Source of the DNA: Streptomyces microflavus
GTDB taxonomy: Bacteria; Actinomycetota; Actinomycetes; Streptomycetales; Streptomycetaceae
DNA: 64,000 nt
Assembly (NCBI RefSeq): GCF_014650075.1
Contig: NZ_BMUG01000002.1
Span: forward strand, 248,001 to 312,000
Reading direction: 5' to 3'
Below, piece by piece: positions 42,174 through 50,351 of this stretch; within the stretch, counting starts at the first letter, position 1, and every line of letters begins with the position of its first letter. Position numbers and translations under genes: made by a program. Under the pieces are notes generated by a model. The model ran no database searches, was not told the DNA's origin, and worked only from the letters and a program-made list of their open reading frames with translations.

Positions 42174-43376
42174 CTACCTCGGGGTGATCGCGCCGTCGTA
42201 GACGTTCTCCGGGGTGACGATCTGCGTGACCGCGCGGGCGAGCAGCGTGGACGGCTCCTGGCCGCCGCTGAGGGAATCCGTGTTGATCATGATGACCAGG
42301 GTGGCCTTCTGCGAGGGCAGGTAGACGGTCACGGTCTCGTACCCGGGCAGGGAGCCGTTGTGCCCGATCCACCCGTTGGCGTCGAAGATCCCCAGGCCGT
42401 AGCTGAGACCGGGGATGCCGGTCGGGATCGTCCTGAGCCGCTGCGCCTGCGTCTCGGGGCTGAGCAGCTCTCCGGTCGCGACGCTCTTCGCCCAGCGGCG
42501 CAGGTCGTGCAGATCGGAGATCATCGCCCCGGCGGCCCATCCCCAGCTGGGATTCCAGTCCGTGGCGTCCGCGGTCTCGCCGCTCAGCGTCTGGTCGGTG
42601 TAGCCGTGCGCGTGCGGTTCGGGGAACTCGGGCCCCGTGGGGAAGAGCGTGTGGTGCAGGTGGGCCGGGCGGAGCACCCGCTCGTGGATGAAGTGGTCGA
42701 GCTTCTGGCCGCTGACCTTCTCGATCACCAGGCCGAGCAGGATGAGGTTGGAGTTGGAGTACTGGAACTGCGCGCCCGGCTTGAAGGTGTTCTTGTGCTT
42801 CATGCCGTACGCGAGCACTTCCTTGGGGGTGAAGTAGCGCTGCGGGTCGCTCAGCAGGTCGCGCTGGAAGTCCGCGTCGGCGGTGTACGGGAACAGGCCG
42901 CTGCGCATCTCGGCGAGATGGCGGAGCGTGATCCTGTCGCCGTTGCGGACGCCGGGTACGTACGCCGAGATCGGGTCGTCGAGCTTGATCCGGTGCTTGT
43001 CGACGAGTTCGAGCAGCGCGGTGACCGTGAAGGTCTTGGTCTCGCTGCCGATCCGGATGTACGAGTCGGCGAACATCGGCTCGCGGGTGGCGGTGTCGGC
43101 GACACCGGTCGCCCGGACGTAGTTCCCCTTGCCCGGCATCCAGAGCCCGACGACGACTCCCGGAATGCCCGCCTGTTTACGGACGGCCTCGATGGCCTTG
43201 TCCAGCCGCGCGCTCACCTCGGGGGCGAGGGAGCCGCCGCAGTCCGGGGAGCAGCTCCCGCTGCGGTCGGCGCTCGCGGCGTGCACCGCCGGGGTGGGAG
43301 CCAGGGCCATCGGGGCCAGTACGGACGCCACGAGCAGCGTCGCGGCGAACAGACGTCGGGCAGGGCTTCGTCGCAT
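42174..43376 (-). CDS. Secreted serine beta-lactamase/D-Ala-D-Ala carboxypeptidase-like hydrolase
   Basis: A 400-residue secreted enzyme of the class C beta-lactamase/DD-peptidase superfamily. A signal peptide (RRLFAATLLVASVLAPMALA) is followed by SxxK Ser111-Glu-Thr-Lys114 (RIGSETKTF), Tyr206 of YSN (QFQYSNSN) and His339 in IGHNGSLPGY. It likely hydrolyses D-Ala peptides or small esters outside the cell; a true beta-lactamase role cannot be told from sequence. A pair of cysteines (CSPDC) follows the signal peptide. Confidence 0.9.
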   Translation of the reverse strand: MRRSPARRLFAATLLVASVLAPMALAPTPAVHAASADRSGSCSPDCGGSLAPEVSARLDKAIEAVRKQAGIPGVVVGLWMPGKGNYVRATGVADTATREPMFADSYIRIGSETKTFTVTALLELVDKHRIKLDDPISAYVPGVRNGDRITLRHLAEMRSGLFPYTADADFQRDLLSDPQRYFTPKEVLAYGMKHKNTFKPGAQFQYSNSNLILLGLVIEKVSGQKLDHFIHERVLRPAHLHHTLFPTGPEFPEPHAHGYTDQTLSGETADATDWNPSWGWAAGAMISDLHDLRRWAKSVATGELLSPETQAQRLRTIPTGIPGLSYGLGIFDANGWIGHNGSLPGYETVTVYLPSQKATLVIMINTDSLSGGQEPSTLLARAVTQIVTPENVYDGAITPR

Positions 43377-43527
43377 GGGGGAGCGCCTCTTCCAGGTCGG
43401 GGAGCGGAGCGCCACATCACCATCCGGACTCCGGGCGCGGGGCACCGTGCGAGGCGGGCTCCGGCGAGTCCACTCGTTCGGCGCCGCACCGGTCACCGGG
43501 GCGGCCCCGGGCGCCTGCCCAGCCCGG

Positions 43528-43740
43528 TTACCGGCCGTTGTCCTCGGCGAGGGTGTGGGCGACCAGGGCGTTGGCGTGGCCGTGGCCCAGGGCGTGCTCC
43601 GTCTTGAGCCAGGTGACCAGTTCCCCGTGCCTGGTCAGCGGGGAGGAGCGGATGAGGTCCTTCCACTCGGCGACCGGGCGGCCGTACTTCTTCTCGATCG
43701 AGGGGAAGTAGCTGGCAGGGCCCTTAACGGAGTCGGTCAT
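43528..43740 (-). CDS. DUF4287 domain protein
   Basis: A 70-residue protein (MTDSVKGPASYFPSIEKKYGRPVAEWKDLIRSSPLTRHGELVTWLKTEHALGHGHANALVAHTLAED) matching the DUF4287 pattern. Function unknown; these small helical domains often occur alone or with DUF5655. It stands by itself between the hydrolase and GPP34 genes. Confidence 0.85.
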   Translation of the reverse strand: MTDSVKGPASYFPSIEKKYGRPVAEWKDLIRSSPLTRHGELVTWLKTEHALGHGHANALVAHTLAEDNGR

Positions 43741-43865
43741 GGTGTGTGTCCCGTCTGTCCGGCGAGTCGGAGGATCTCGGTGTCGTCGGTATGACCGGCG
43801 GCGGGCCGGAAAGTCATCGGCCCGGCGAGAAGTCCGTGGGCCGGCGAGAAATCCACGGGCCGCGC

Positions 43866-44495
43866 TCATACGCCGTAACCGGCCCCGGCACCCCGGCTCA
43901 CCAGGAACGCGTCGCGCAGCGCCCTGCGCAGGCCGGGGACGAGCTTGTCGAAGCGGGCGGCGAGGGCCTTGAGCGCCTGTTTGTGCTCGCGGAGCTCCTT
44001 GTGGGAGAAGACCGTGGTCACCTCGCACTCGACGGCGAGCACCACCAAGGCCAGGACGTCCTCCGGGACCGCCGCCGGGTCGGCCCGTACCGCGTTCCGC
44101 ACCGCCTCCTGGAGGGCGAGCACCTGATCCGGGTCCGTGACGGTGGTCCGGTGGTAGGAGCCCAGGCCCCGGTGACGGCCCTCCGGGCGGCGGATCGCCC
44201 CGGACCCGGCCAGCTGCTCGGTGACGGGGGCCTCGGCCATGTGGGCCGTGGGGTAGACGAACTGCAGCCACCCCTTCGGCTTCTTCACCGGCAGGTCGCT
44301 CCACACCTCCCGGAGGAACGGGTCGGCCGGCGGCTCGGTGACCATCCGGTGGACCTTTCCGCCCTCGGTGGCGAGCAGACCGCCGAAGGCCAGCTCGGCC
44401 AGTGCCCCGGCGCGCAGCAGCTGGCCGCGCCCCTGGAGGTCGACGACCTCGAACCGGCCCTTCTCGACGGTGTAGGTGAGCAGGTAGAGCCGCTG
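43866..44495 (-). CDS. GPP34 (GOLPH3-like) protein lacking a recognisable start codon
   Basis: The reading frame encodes QRLYLLTYTVEKGRFEVVDLQGRGQLLRAGALAELAFGGLLATEGGKV... RDAFLVSRGAGAGYGV, about 209 residues of the bacterial GPP34 family (phosphoinositide-binding in eukaryotes; unclear in bacteria). Family members normally begin M-x-x-PQRLYLL, but here the codon before QRL is the TAG that ends the upstream GNAT gene. No ATG, GTG or TTG occurs near the expected start; the first ATG (44345) would drop 50 conserved residues. Either a rare start is used by coupling to GNAT translation, or the gene is N-terminally damaged. Confidence 0.65.
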   Translation of the reverse strand, partial: QRLYLLTYTVEKGRFEVVDLQGRGQLLRAGALAELAFGGLLATEGGKVHRMVTEPPADPFLREVWSDLPVKKPKGWLQFVYPTAHMAEAPVTEQLAGSGAIRRPEGRHRGLGSYHRTTVTDPDQVLALQEAVRNAVRADPAAVPEDVLALVVLAVECEVTTVFSHKELREHKQALKALAARFDKLVPGLRRALRDAFLVSRGAGAGYGV

Positions 44496-45008
44496 CTATT
44501 CGGGCGCTATATCGGGGGCCGTAACGGGGAGTGTGTCGGGAGGTGTGACGGGGGCCGTGTCGGGCGCTATGTCGAGGCCGAAGTGCAGCGCGCCGATCGT
44601 CATGCGCCGCGCGTGGTAGAAGCGGTGCGCGTGGACGTTGGCGGTGCCGGAGTCCAGCTCCACCCGGGCGCAGCCCGCCGCCCGGGCCCGCCGTTCCAGC
44701 TCCGCCAGCAGGTGCGCGCCGACGCCCCGGCCGCGTGACTCGGGCGCCGTCACCAGGTCGTCCACGAACAGCACCCGGCCCCGGCTCGTCGCGAGCAGCC
44801 GGTGGGTGGCCACCCCCAGGCCGCGGCCGGTGGCGTCGTACGCGACGGTGAAGCGGAGCCCCTGGCCGTACGCCTCCTCCGCGAAGGCGGCGAAGGCGGG
44901 AGCGGTCAACTGCGGGCGCAGGGTGCGGATCAGGGGGGCGATGTCGGCGGACATGCGGGGGTCGTCGGGGGCGAGGTCGGTGAGAGTCAGGTTCATCACG
45001 GCGCTCAT
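44496..45008 (-). CDS. GNAT N-acetyltransferase with repetitive C-terminal tail
   Basis: A 170-residue GCN5-type acetyltransferase. Motif A is FVDDLVTAPESRGRGVGAHLLAELERRARAAGCARVELDSGTANVHAHRFYHARRM. Substrate unknown. The last about 27 residues (DIAPDTAPVTPPDTLPVTAPDIAPE) are a Pro/Asp/Thr repeat absent from the core fold; the corresponding DNA looks like tandem duplication. Its TAG abuts the GPP34 reading frame. Confidence 0.8.
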   Translation of the reverse strand: MSAVMNLTLTDLAPDDPRMSADIAPLIRTLRPQLTAPAFAAFAEEAYGQGLRFTVAYDATGRGLGVATHRLLATSRGRVLFVDDLVTAPESRGRGVGAHLLAELERRARAAGCARVELDSGTANVHAHRFYHARRMTIGALHFGLDIAPDTAPVTPPDTLPVTAPDIAPE

Positions 45009-45134
45009 GCTAGGAGCGGGCGGGGGCGGCCCCGGTGGCCTCCGGGTGTGCCGCAGGAGCTCGCCCCGCCGACCTGACAGACAATCCCGGCCGGTGGCGA
45101 CGCGGCCCGCGCTCCGCTGCCAGAATCCGGCACC

Positions 45135-46130
45135 ATGCTCGCCGCCTACATCGAACAGCTCGGCACTCCCGACACCATCCGGTACGGCGAACTCCCTCCG
45201 CCTGTCGCACAGGCGGGTGAGGTTCTGGTCGACGTGGACGTCGCCTCCGTCAACCACGTCGACACCTTCGTCCGGTCCGGGGCCTGGCGTACGCCCCTGA
45301 CCTTCCCCTTCGTGATCGGCCGCGACCTGGCCGGTACGGTCGCCGCGTCGGCGCCCGGCACCGGATTCGCGGTCGGCGACCGGGTGTGGTGCAACAGCAT
45401 GGGGCACGCCGGCCGGCAGGGTGCCGCCGCCCAGCGGGTGGCTGTCCCCGCGGACCGGCTGTACCGGCTTCCCGACGGGGTGAACCCCGAGGACGCCGTC
45501 GCCCTGGCCCATCCCGCCGCCACCGCCTACCTCGCCCTGCACCCGCACGGGCGGGTGCAGGCCGGTGAGACCGTCGTCGTCCTGGGCGGCGGCGGCAACG
45601 TGGGCAGCGCCCTCATCGTGCTGGCGGTGCACGCCGGGGCGCGGGTCGTCGCCACCGCCTCGGCCCGGGACATCGAGCGCTGCCGGGGGCTTGGGGCGGA
45701 CGAGGTCATCGACTACCGCGACCCGGACGTGATGGGACGGCTGAAAGCCGCCTGCCCGCGCGGAGTCGACGTCTTCATCGACACCTCAGCCGCCAACGAC
45801 CTCGAAAAGGCCGTGGAGTTGCTCGCATGGCGTGGACGGATCGTGGTGCTCGCCGGGATGGCCACCCGGCCGGTGCTGCCCGCCGGTCCGCTCTACCTCA
45901 AGGACTGCTCCGTGGTCGGCTTCGCCATCTCGCAGGCCACCGCCGCCGAACTCGCCGCGGCGGCGGAGACCATCGGCACGCTGCTGGCCGCCGGGCGGCT
46001 GCTCCCCCCGGCCACGGTCCCGCTCCCGCTCAGCGCCGCCGCCGAGGCGCACGGCCGCCTCGAACGCGGTGAGGTCCGCGGAAAAATCCTGCTCAGGGTG
46101 GACCACCCGGTTCCGCCGGTCAGAACTTGA
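45135..46130 (+). CDS. Zinc-independent alcohol dehydrogenase/quinone oxidoreductase (MDR)
   Basis: A 331-residue medium-chain reductase: GroES-like half with VASVNHVDTFVRSGAW, then the Rossmann half with VVVLGGGGNVGSALIVLAVHAGARVVATA. No structural or catalytic zinc cysteines are present, so it belongs to the NADPH:quinone reductase branch. It precedes the SRPBCC gene by 55 nt but that gene appears to have its own promoter, so membership in the biosynthetic cluster is uncertain. Confidence 0.85.
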   Translation: MLAAYIEQLGTPDTIRYGELPPPVAQAGEVLVDVDVASVNHVDTFVRSGAWRTPLTFPFVIGRDLAGTVAASAPGTGFAVGDRVWCNSMGHAGRQGAAAQRVAVPADRLYRLPDGVNPEDAVALAHPAATAYLALHPHGRVQAGETVVVLGGGGNVGSALIVLAVHAGARVVATASARDIERCRGLGADEVIDYRDPDVMGRLKAACPRGVDVFIDTSAANDLEKAVELLAWRGRIVVLAGMATRPVLPAGPLYLKDCSVVGFAISQATAAELAAAAETIGTLLAAGRLLPPATVPLPLSAAAEAHGRLERGEVRGKILLRVDHPVPPVRT

Positions 46131-46149
46131 CGGACCATACCGGGTTTTG

Positions 46150-46178
46150 TTGACCGGAGTTCCGTGCGCTACCAGAGT
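46150..46178 (+). promoter_or_regulatory. Predicted promoter of the diazo operon, possibly leaderless
   Basis: TTGACC (46150-46155) and CAGAGT (46173-46178) are spaced 17 nt. The SRPBCC ATG begins 8 nt after the -10 element and lacks a Shine-Dalgarno sequence, as expected for a leaderless transcript. Confidence 0.4.
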
Positions 46179-46185
46179 TCTCCTC

Positions 46186-46728
46186 ATGAGTAAATCAGTC
46201 ATCGACAACTCGCCGCTTTTCGAACTGCGCGCGGACATCGCCGTATCCGCCACTCCGCAAGAGGTCTACGCGGTCGTCAGCGACCTGCCGCGCAGTGCGG
46301 AATGGAGCCCCGAATGCCGGGGCGGTGAATGGATCGGCGGAGAGCCTTCGGCGGTGGGCACCATCTTCCGCGGGGAGAACCTGCGCAGCGAGGAGGTCGT
46401 GGGCTGGGCCCCGCTCGTGCGCGGGACCTGGTACACCGAGGCCCGTGTCACCGCGGCCGAGCCGGGCGTGACCTTCCGCTGGATGATGCTCACGCACACC
46501 CAGGGCGACCAGGAATCGATCTGGGGCTTCGATATCGAGCCCCTCGCCGAAGGCAGCAGGCTGGTCCACCACTTCCGGATGGGAAAGGCGACCGCCGGAA
46601 TTCACCACATCGTCTCGGAGCTCGACGAGGACGCCCGTAAGCGATTCGTCGAGGAGTGGACCGCAAAACTGGAACGGGACCTCGACGACACCCTCAAGCG
46701 CATCAAGGACGTCATCGAATCCGCATGA
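46186..46728 (+). CDS. SRPBCC/polyketide cyclase-like protein
   Basis: A 180-residue START-like protein (LRADIAVSATPQEVYAVVSDLPRSAEWSPECRGGEWIGG...FRWMMLTHTQGDQESIWGFDIEPLAEGSRLVHHFRM). The helix-grip fold forms a hydrophobic cavity used by cyclases and hydroxylase partners. It is the first gene of the rightward operon, 48 nt before the ligase gene. A role in handling or cyclising the aromatic or diazonium intermediate is plausible but unproven. Confidence 0.8.
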   Translation: MSKSVIDNSPLFELRADIAVSATPQEVYAVVSDLPRSAEWSPECRGGEWIGGEPSAVGTIFRGENLRSEEVVGWAPLVRGTWYTEARVTAAEPGVTFRWMMLTHTQGDQESIWGFDIEPLAEGSRLVHHFRMGKATAGIHHIVSELDEDARKRFVEEWTAKLERDLDDTLKRIKDVIESA

Positions 46729-46776
46729 CGGGTTCCTTCCCGCGTACGTGAACGTTCGTGAAACGGAGTGGGCGAG

Positions 46777-48357
46777 ATGTTTCTGCAACGCATAGGGAAC
46801 AAGGGCATCCGGCTCGGGACGCTCTTCGACCGGGCGGCCGCCCGGCACCCCGGCAACATGGTGGTCCTGGACCACGACCTGGACGTCGCGCCCGAGCTGG
46901 GCCGCCGACTGGCCCTGCCCGAGGTGGCCGAGCTGGTCGCCGAACTGGCGTCGCGGCTGTGGGCCGCCGGGGTCCGCACCGGTGAGCGGATCGTCGTCCA
47001 CAAGACCGACGGCTTCGACATTTCGCTGCTGGCCTGCGCCGCGGCCCGGATCGGCGCCGTGCCGGTGCTGCTCTCCCCCAAACTGGACGGTGCGACCGTC
47101 GTCGAGCTGGTGCGCAGGGCCCAGCAGCCCTACCTCGTCACCGACGAGGCGAAGCTCACCGGCAGCCTCCCGGCGGACGTCTTCGAGGCGGCGCGGAAGG
47201 TGCTCCTCACCTCCGGCACCTTCGAGGGCGCGACCCCGCTGGCGTCGTACGCCGGTGCCGAGCGGGTCGCCCCGATCACGATGGGGCCGGACCACCCGAC
47301 GCTGATCACCCACACCTCGGGAACGACCGGCACGCCGAAGCTGGCGGTGCACACCGGTCACACCTTCCAGGCCCGCTACCGCCCCCAGGCCACCGTGGTC
47401 TCGGCGGTCCGCAGCCGTGAACCGGTCGCCATCCACGTCTCGTTCGTGCACTCGCGGATGTTCACCGCCATGCCGATCGCGATCCTCCAGGGCCACCCGC
47501 TGATCATTCTCAAGGACGACGAGCCGGAGTCGGTGGGCACCCTCTTCTCGCAGATCCCGCCGGGGCTGATCGAGGCCCACCCCAACACCTTCCTGCGGTG
47601 GGAGGTGCTGGCGAACGACCCGCGCGGCCCGCTGAGCAACGTCAAGTACTTCAGCTCCACGTTCGACGCGATCCACCCCCGTACCGTGCACAAGCTGCTG
47701 GGCGCCTCGCGCCGGCGGCTGCCGCTGTTCGCCCAGGCGTACGGCCAGAGCGAGGTCGGCCCGATCGCGGCGCGCACCTACTCCCGCAAGCGCGGCGCCG
47801 AGGCGGACGGCCGCTGTGTCGGCTCGCCGTTCCACGGCATGACCAACGTGCGGGTGGTCAGCCGGGACGGCAATCCGCCGAGCAAGTCCTCGCCGGGCTT
47901 CATCGAGGTGAAGAGCGACGGCCGGATCGTCACCTACCTCGGCGAGCACCCGCGGTGGGAGAAGCAGGTCAACGACGGCTGGTGGCGGATGGGAGACGTC
48001 GGCTACCGCACCAAGTGGGGCTGTCTGCACCTGCTGGACCGCGAAGTGGACGAGATCCCCGGGGTGGAGTCCACCCTGGAGATCGAGGACAAGCTCTTCG
48101 CCCGGGTCGAGGACCTGATCGAGGTCATCATCATCCCCGGCCCGGACGGCCGTCCCGTCCCGGTGGTCTCCACCCGCGACGACAAGCCGCTCGACGAGCG
48201 GGTGTGGCGGGACGCCGTGGTCGGTCTGCCCCCGATGGCCGACCCGGTCCGGTGGAAGCTGGAGGATCTGCCGCAGACGGCCACCACCAAGATCAAACGA
48301 CTGGAACTGGCCCGGCTGCTGGCGGCCGGCTCCACGGGGAACGGCGACCGGCCATGA
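46777..48357 (+). CDS. AMP-forming ligase, CreM/AvaA6-like diazotase candidate
   Basis: A 526-residue ANL-superfamily enzyme. The P-loop is LITHTSGTTGTPKLAVHTG; later motifs are QAYGQSEVGPIAART (A5-like) and WWRMGDVGYRTKWGCLHLLDREVDEI (A7/A8), with the C-terminal Lys in TATTKIKRLEL. Usual members activate acids as adenylates. CreM and AvaA6, in the same superfamily, use ATP to join nitrite to an aryl amine to form a diazo group. Translation is coupled (4-nt overlap) to the nitrite-forming enzymes downstream, which strongly favours the diazotase reading over acyl-CoA ligase. GGAG lies 8 nt before ATG 46777. Confidence 0.8.
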   Translation: MFLQRIGNKGIRLGTLFDRAAARHPGNMVVLDHDLDVAPELGRRLALPEVAELVAELASRLWAAGVRTGERIVVHKTDGFDISLLACAAARIGAVPVLLSPKLDGATVVELVRRAQQPYLVTDEAKLTGSLPADVFEAARKVLLTSGTFEGATPLASYAGAERVAPITMGPDHPTLITHTSGTTGTPKLAVHTGHTFQARYRPQATVVSAVRSREPVAIHVSFVHSRMFTAMPIAILQGHPLIILKDDEPESVGTLFSQIPPGLIEAHPNTFLRWEVLANDPRGPLSNVKYFSSTFDAIHPRTVHKLLGASRRRLPLFAQAYGQSEVGPIAARTYSRKRGAEADGRCVGSPFHGMTNVRVVSRDGNPPSKSSPGFIEVKSDGRIVTYLGEHPRWEKQVNDGWWRMGDVGYRTKWGCLHLLDREVDEIPGVESTLEIEDKLFARVEDLIEVIIIPGPDGRPVPVVSTRDDKPLDERVWRDAVVGLPPMADPVRWKLEDLPQTATTKIKRLELARLLAAGSTGNGDRP

Positions 48358-50351
48358 CCGACGCCCCGCTCGAAATCTGTGTGGTGGGCGCCGGGCCCCG
48401 CGGTCTCTCGGTGGTGGAACGGCTCTGCGCCAACGAGCGGGCCGCCCCGCGCCACTCCCGTATCACCCTCCATGTGGTGGACCCCTCGCCGCCGGGAGCC
48501 GGTACGGTCTGGCGGCCCGAGCAGTCCCGCCACCTGCTGATGAACACCGTCGCCTCCCAGATCACCGTCTTCACCGACGACAGCGCCCGGCTGGAGGGGC
48601 CGATCGAGTCCGGGCCCAGCCTGTACGAATGGGCCCGCGCCCTCGACGCGCGGGCCGGGGCGGACGCCCCCGGCGCCGACGACATCGACGCCGACGTGCT
48701 GGCGGAGGCCCGGGCCCTGGGTCCGGACAGCTATCCCACCCGGTCCTTCTACGGCCGGTACCTGCGCAGTTGCTTCCAGCAGGTCGTGGACAACGCCCCC
48801 GACCATGTGACCGTCACCGTGCACCGCTCCCGGGCGGTGGCCATCGCCGATGTGCACGGCGTCACCGACGGGACCCAGGGCGTACGGCTGGAGGACGGCA
48901 CCCGGCTCAACCAGCTCGACGTGATCGTCCTGGCCCAGGGCCACCTGCCCACCCGGCTGACCCCGCGCGAGGCGCGCACGGCCGGTCTCGCCCGGATCCA
49001 CCACCTCACCTACGTGGCCCCGGCGAACCCCGCCGACCTGGACCTCTCCGCCGTCGGCCCCGGGCAGCCGGTGCTGCTGCGCGGCCTCGGGCTGAACTTC
49101 TTCGACCACATGGCGCTGTTCAGCGCGGGCCGGGGCGGGACGTACGAGCGCGGTGACGACGGCAAGCTCGTGTACCGGCCCTCGGGGCGTGAGCCGCAGA
49201 TGTACGCGTTCTCCCGGCGCGGGGTGCCGTACCACTCCCGCGGCGAGAACCAGAAGGGCGCCTTCGGGCGGTACTTCCCGCGGCTGCTCACCGTCGAGTA
49301 CATCGCCAAGCTGCGCGCCCGCTCCGCCGAGGGCCAGCGGATCCGGTTCTCCACCGACCTGTGGCCGCTGATCTCCCGGGAGGTGGAGAGCGTCTACTAC
49401 GAGACCCTGCTCACGGCCCGGGACCGCGCGGGCGACGGCGCGCAGCTGGCGGAGCGGTACCTGAAGCGGCCCGCCGACGACGACGGGGCCCAGCTGCTCA
49501 CGGAGTTCGGGATCCAGCCGGACGAGCGCTGGTCCTGGGACCGGCTCTCCCGGCCCTACGAGGACCGGCAGTTCACCAGCCGGGAGGGTTTCCGGGCCTG
49601 GCTGCTGGAGTATCTGGCGGCCGATGTGGTCGCCGCCCGCAGCGGCAACGTCAGCGGTCCGGTCAAGGCCGCGCTGGACGTGCTGCGCGACCTGCGCAAC
49701 GAGATCCGGCTCGCGGTGGACCACGGCGGGCTGGAGGGCGACTCCTACCGGGACGAGCTGGAGGGCTGGTACACACCGCTCAACGCGTTCCTGTCGATCG
49801 GTCCCCCGGCCTCGCGGATCGAGGAGATGATCGCCCTCATCGAGTGCGGTCTGCTGGAGGTGACCGGGCCCGGTACGAAGATCGCGGTGGACACCGGCGT
49901 TCCGCAGTTCGTCGCGGTCTCCACCGAGGTCCCCGGACCGCCGATCCACTCCACCGTCCTGATCGAGGCGCGGCTGCCCGAGCCCGATCTGCGGCGCACC
50001 GACGATCCGCTGATGCGCCACCTCCTCGACACCGGCCAGGCCCGCCCGTACTCCATCGCCGGTTCGCGCGGCGCGAGTTACCAGACCGGTGGGCTGGCCG
50101 TCACCGAACGCCCCTACCGGCTGCTGGACGGGAACGGGCAGGCGCACCCCCGGCGCTTCGCCTACGGCGTGCCGACGGAGTCGGTGCACTGGGTCACGGC
50201 GGCGGGCATCCGCCCCGGGGTCGACTCGGTGACGCTCGGCGACTCGGACGCCATCGCCCGGGCGGCGCTGGGCGTGGAGCCCGTCGCCCACCGCCCGTGG
50301 TCCGCGCAGCTGCACACCTCGGACGAGGGCTTCGTGGGGGTGATCGTGTGA
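48354..50351 (+). CDS. creE: CreE-like FAD monooxygenase (aspartate to nitrosuccinate)
   Basis: A 665-residue flavoprotein with an N-terminal FAD-binding motif VVGAGPRGLSVVERL (Gly12-Ala-Gly14-Pro-Arg-Gly17), LMNTVASQITVFTDDS and a second nucleotide region LRGLGLNFFDHMALFSAGRGG. This length and 'FAD/NAD(P)-binding protein' architecture are those of the CreE family, which oxidises L-aspartate stepwise to nitrosuccinate. The immediately following gene encodes a CreD-type lyase with a 4-nt overlap; together they would supply nitrous acid. Confidence 0.85.
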   Translation: MTDAPLEICVVGAGPRGLSVVERLCANERAAPRHSRITLHVVDPSPPGAGTVWRPEQSRHLLMNTVASQITVFTDDSARLEGPIESGPSLYEWARALDARAGADAPGADDIDADVLAEARALGPDSYPTRSFYGRYLRSCFQQVVDNAPDHVTVTVHRSRAVAIADVHGVTDGTQGVRLEDGTRLNQLDVIVLAQGHLPTRLTPREARTAGLARIHHLTYVAPANPADLDLSAVGPGQPVLLRGLGLNFFDHMALFSAGRGGTYERGDDGKLVYRPSGREPQMYAFSRRGVPYHSRGENQKGAFGRYFPRLLTVEYIAKLRARSAEGQRIRFSTDLWPLISREVESVYYETLLTARDRAGDGAQLAERYLKRPADDDGAQLLTEFGIQPDERWSWDRLSRPYEDRQFTSREGFRAWLLEYLAADVVAARSGNVSGPVKAALDVLRDLRNEIRLAVDHGGLEGDSYRDELEGWYTPLNAFLSIGPPASRIEEMIALIECGLLEVTGPGTKIAVDTGVPQFVAVSTEVPGPPIHSTVLIEARLPEPDLRRTDDPLMRHLLDTGQARPYSIAGSRGASYQTGGLAVTERPYRLLDGNGQAHPRRFAYGVPTESVHWVTAAGIRPGVDSVTLGDSDAIARAALGVEPVAHRPWSAQLHTSDEGFVGVIV

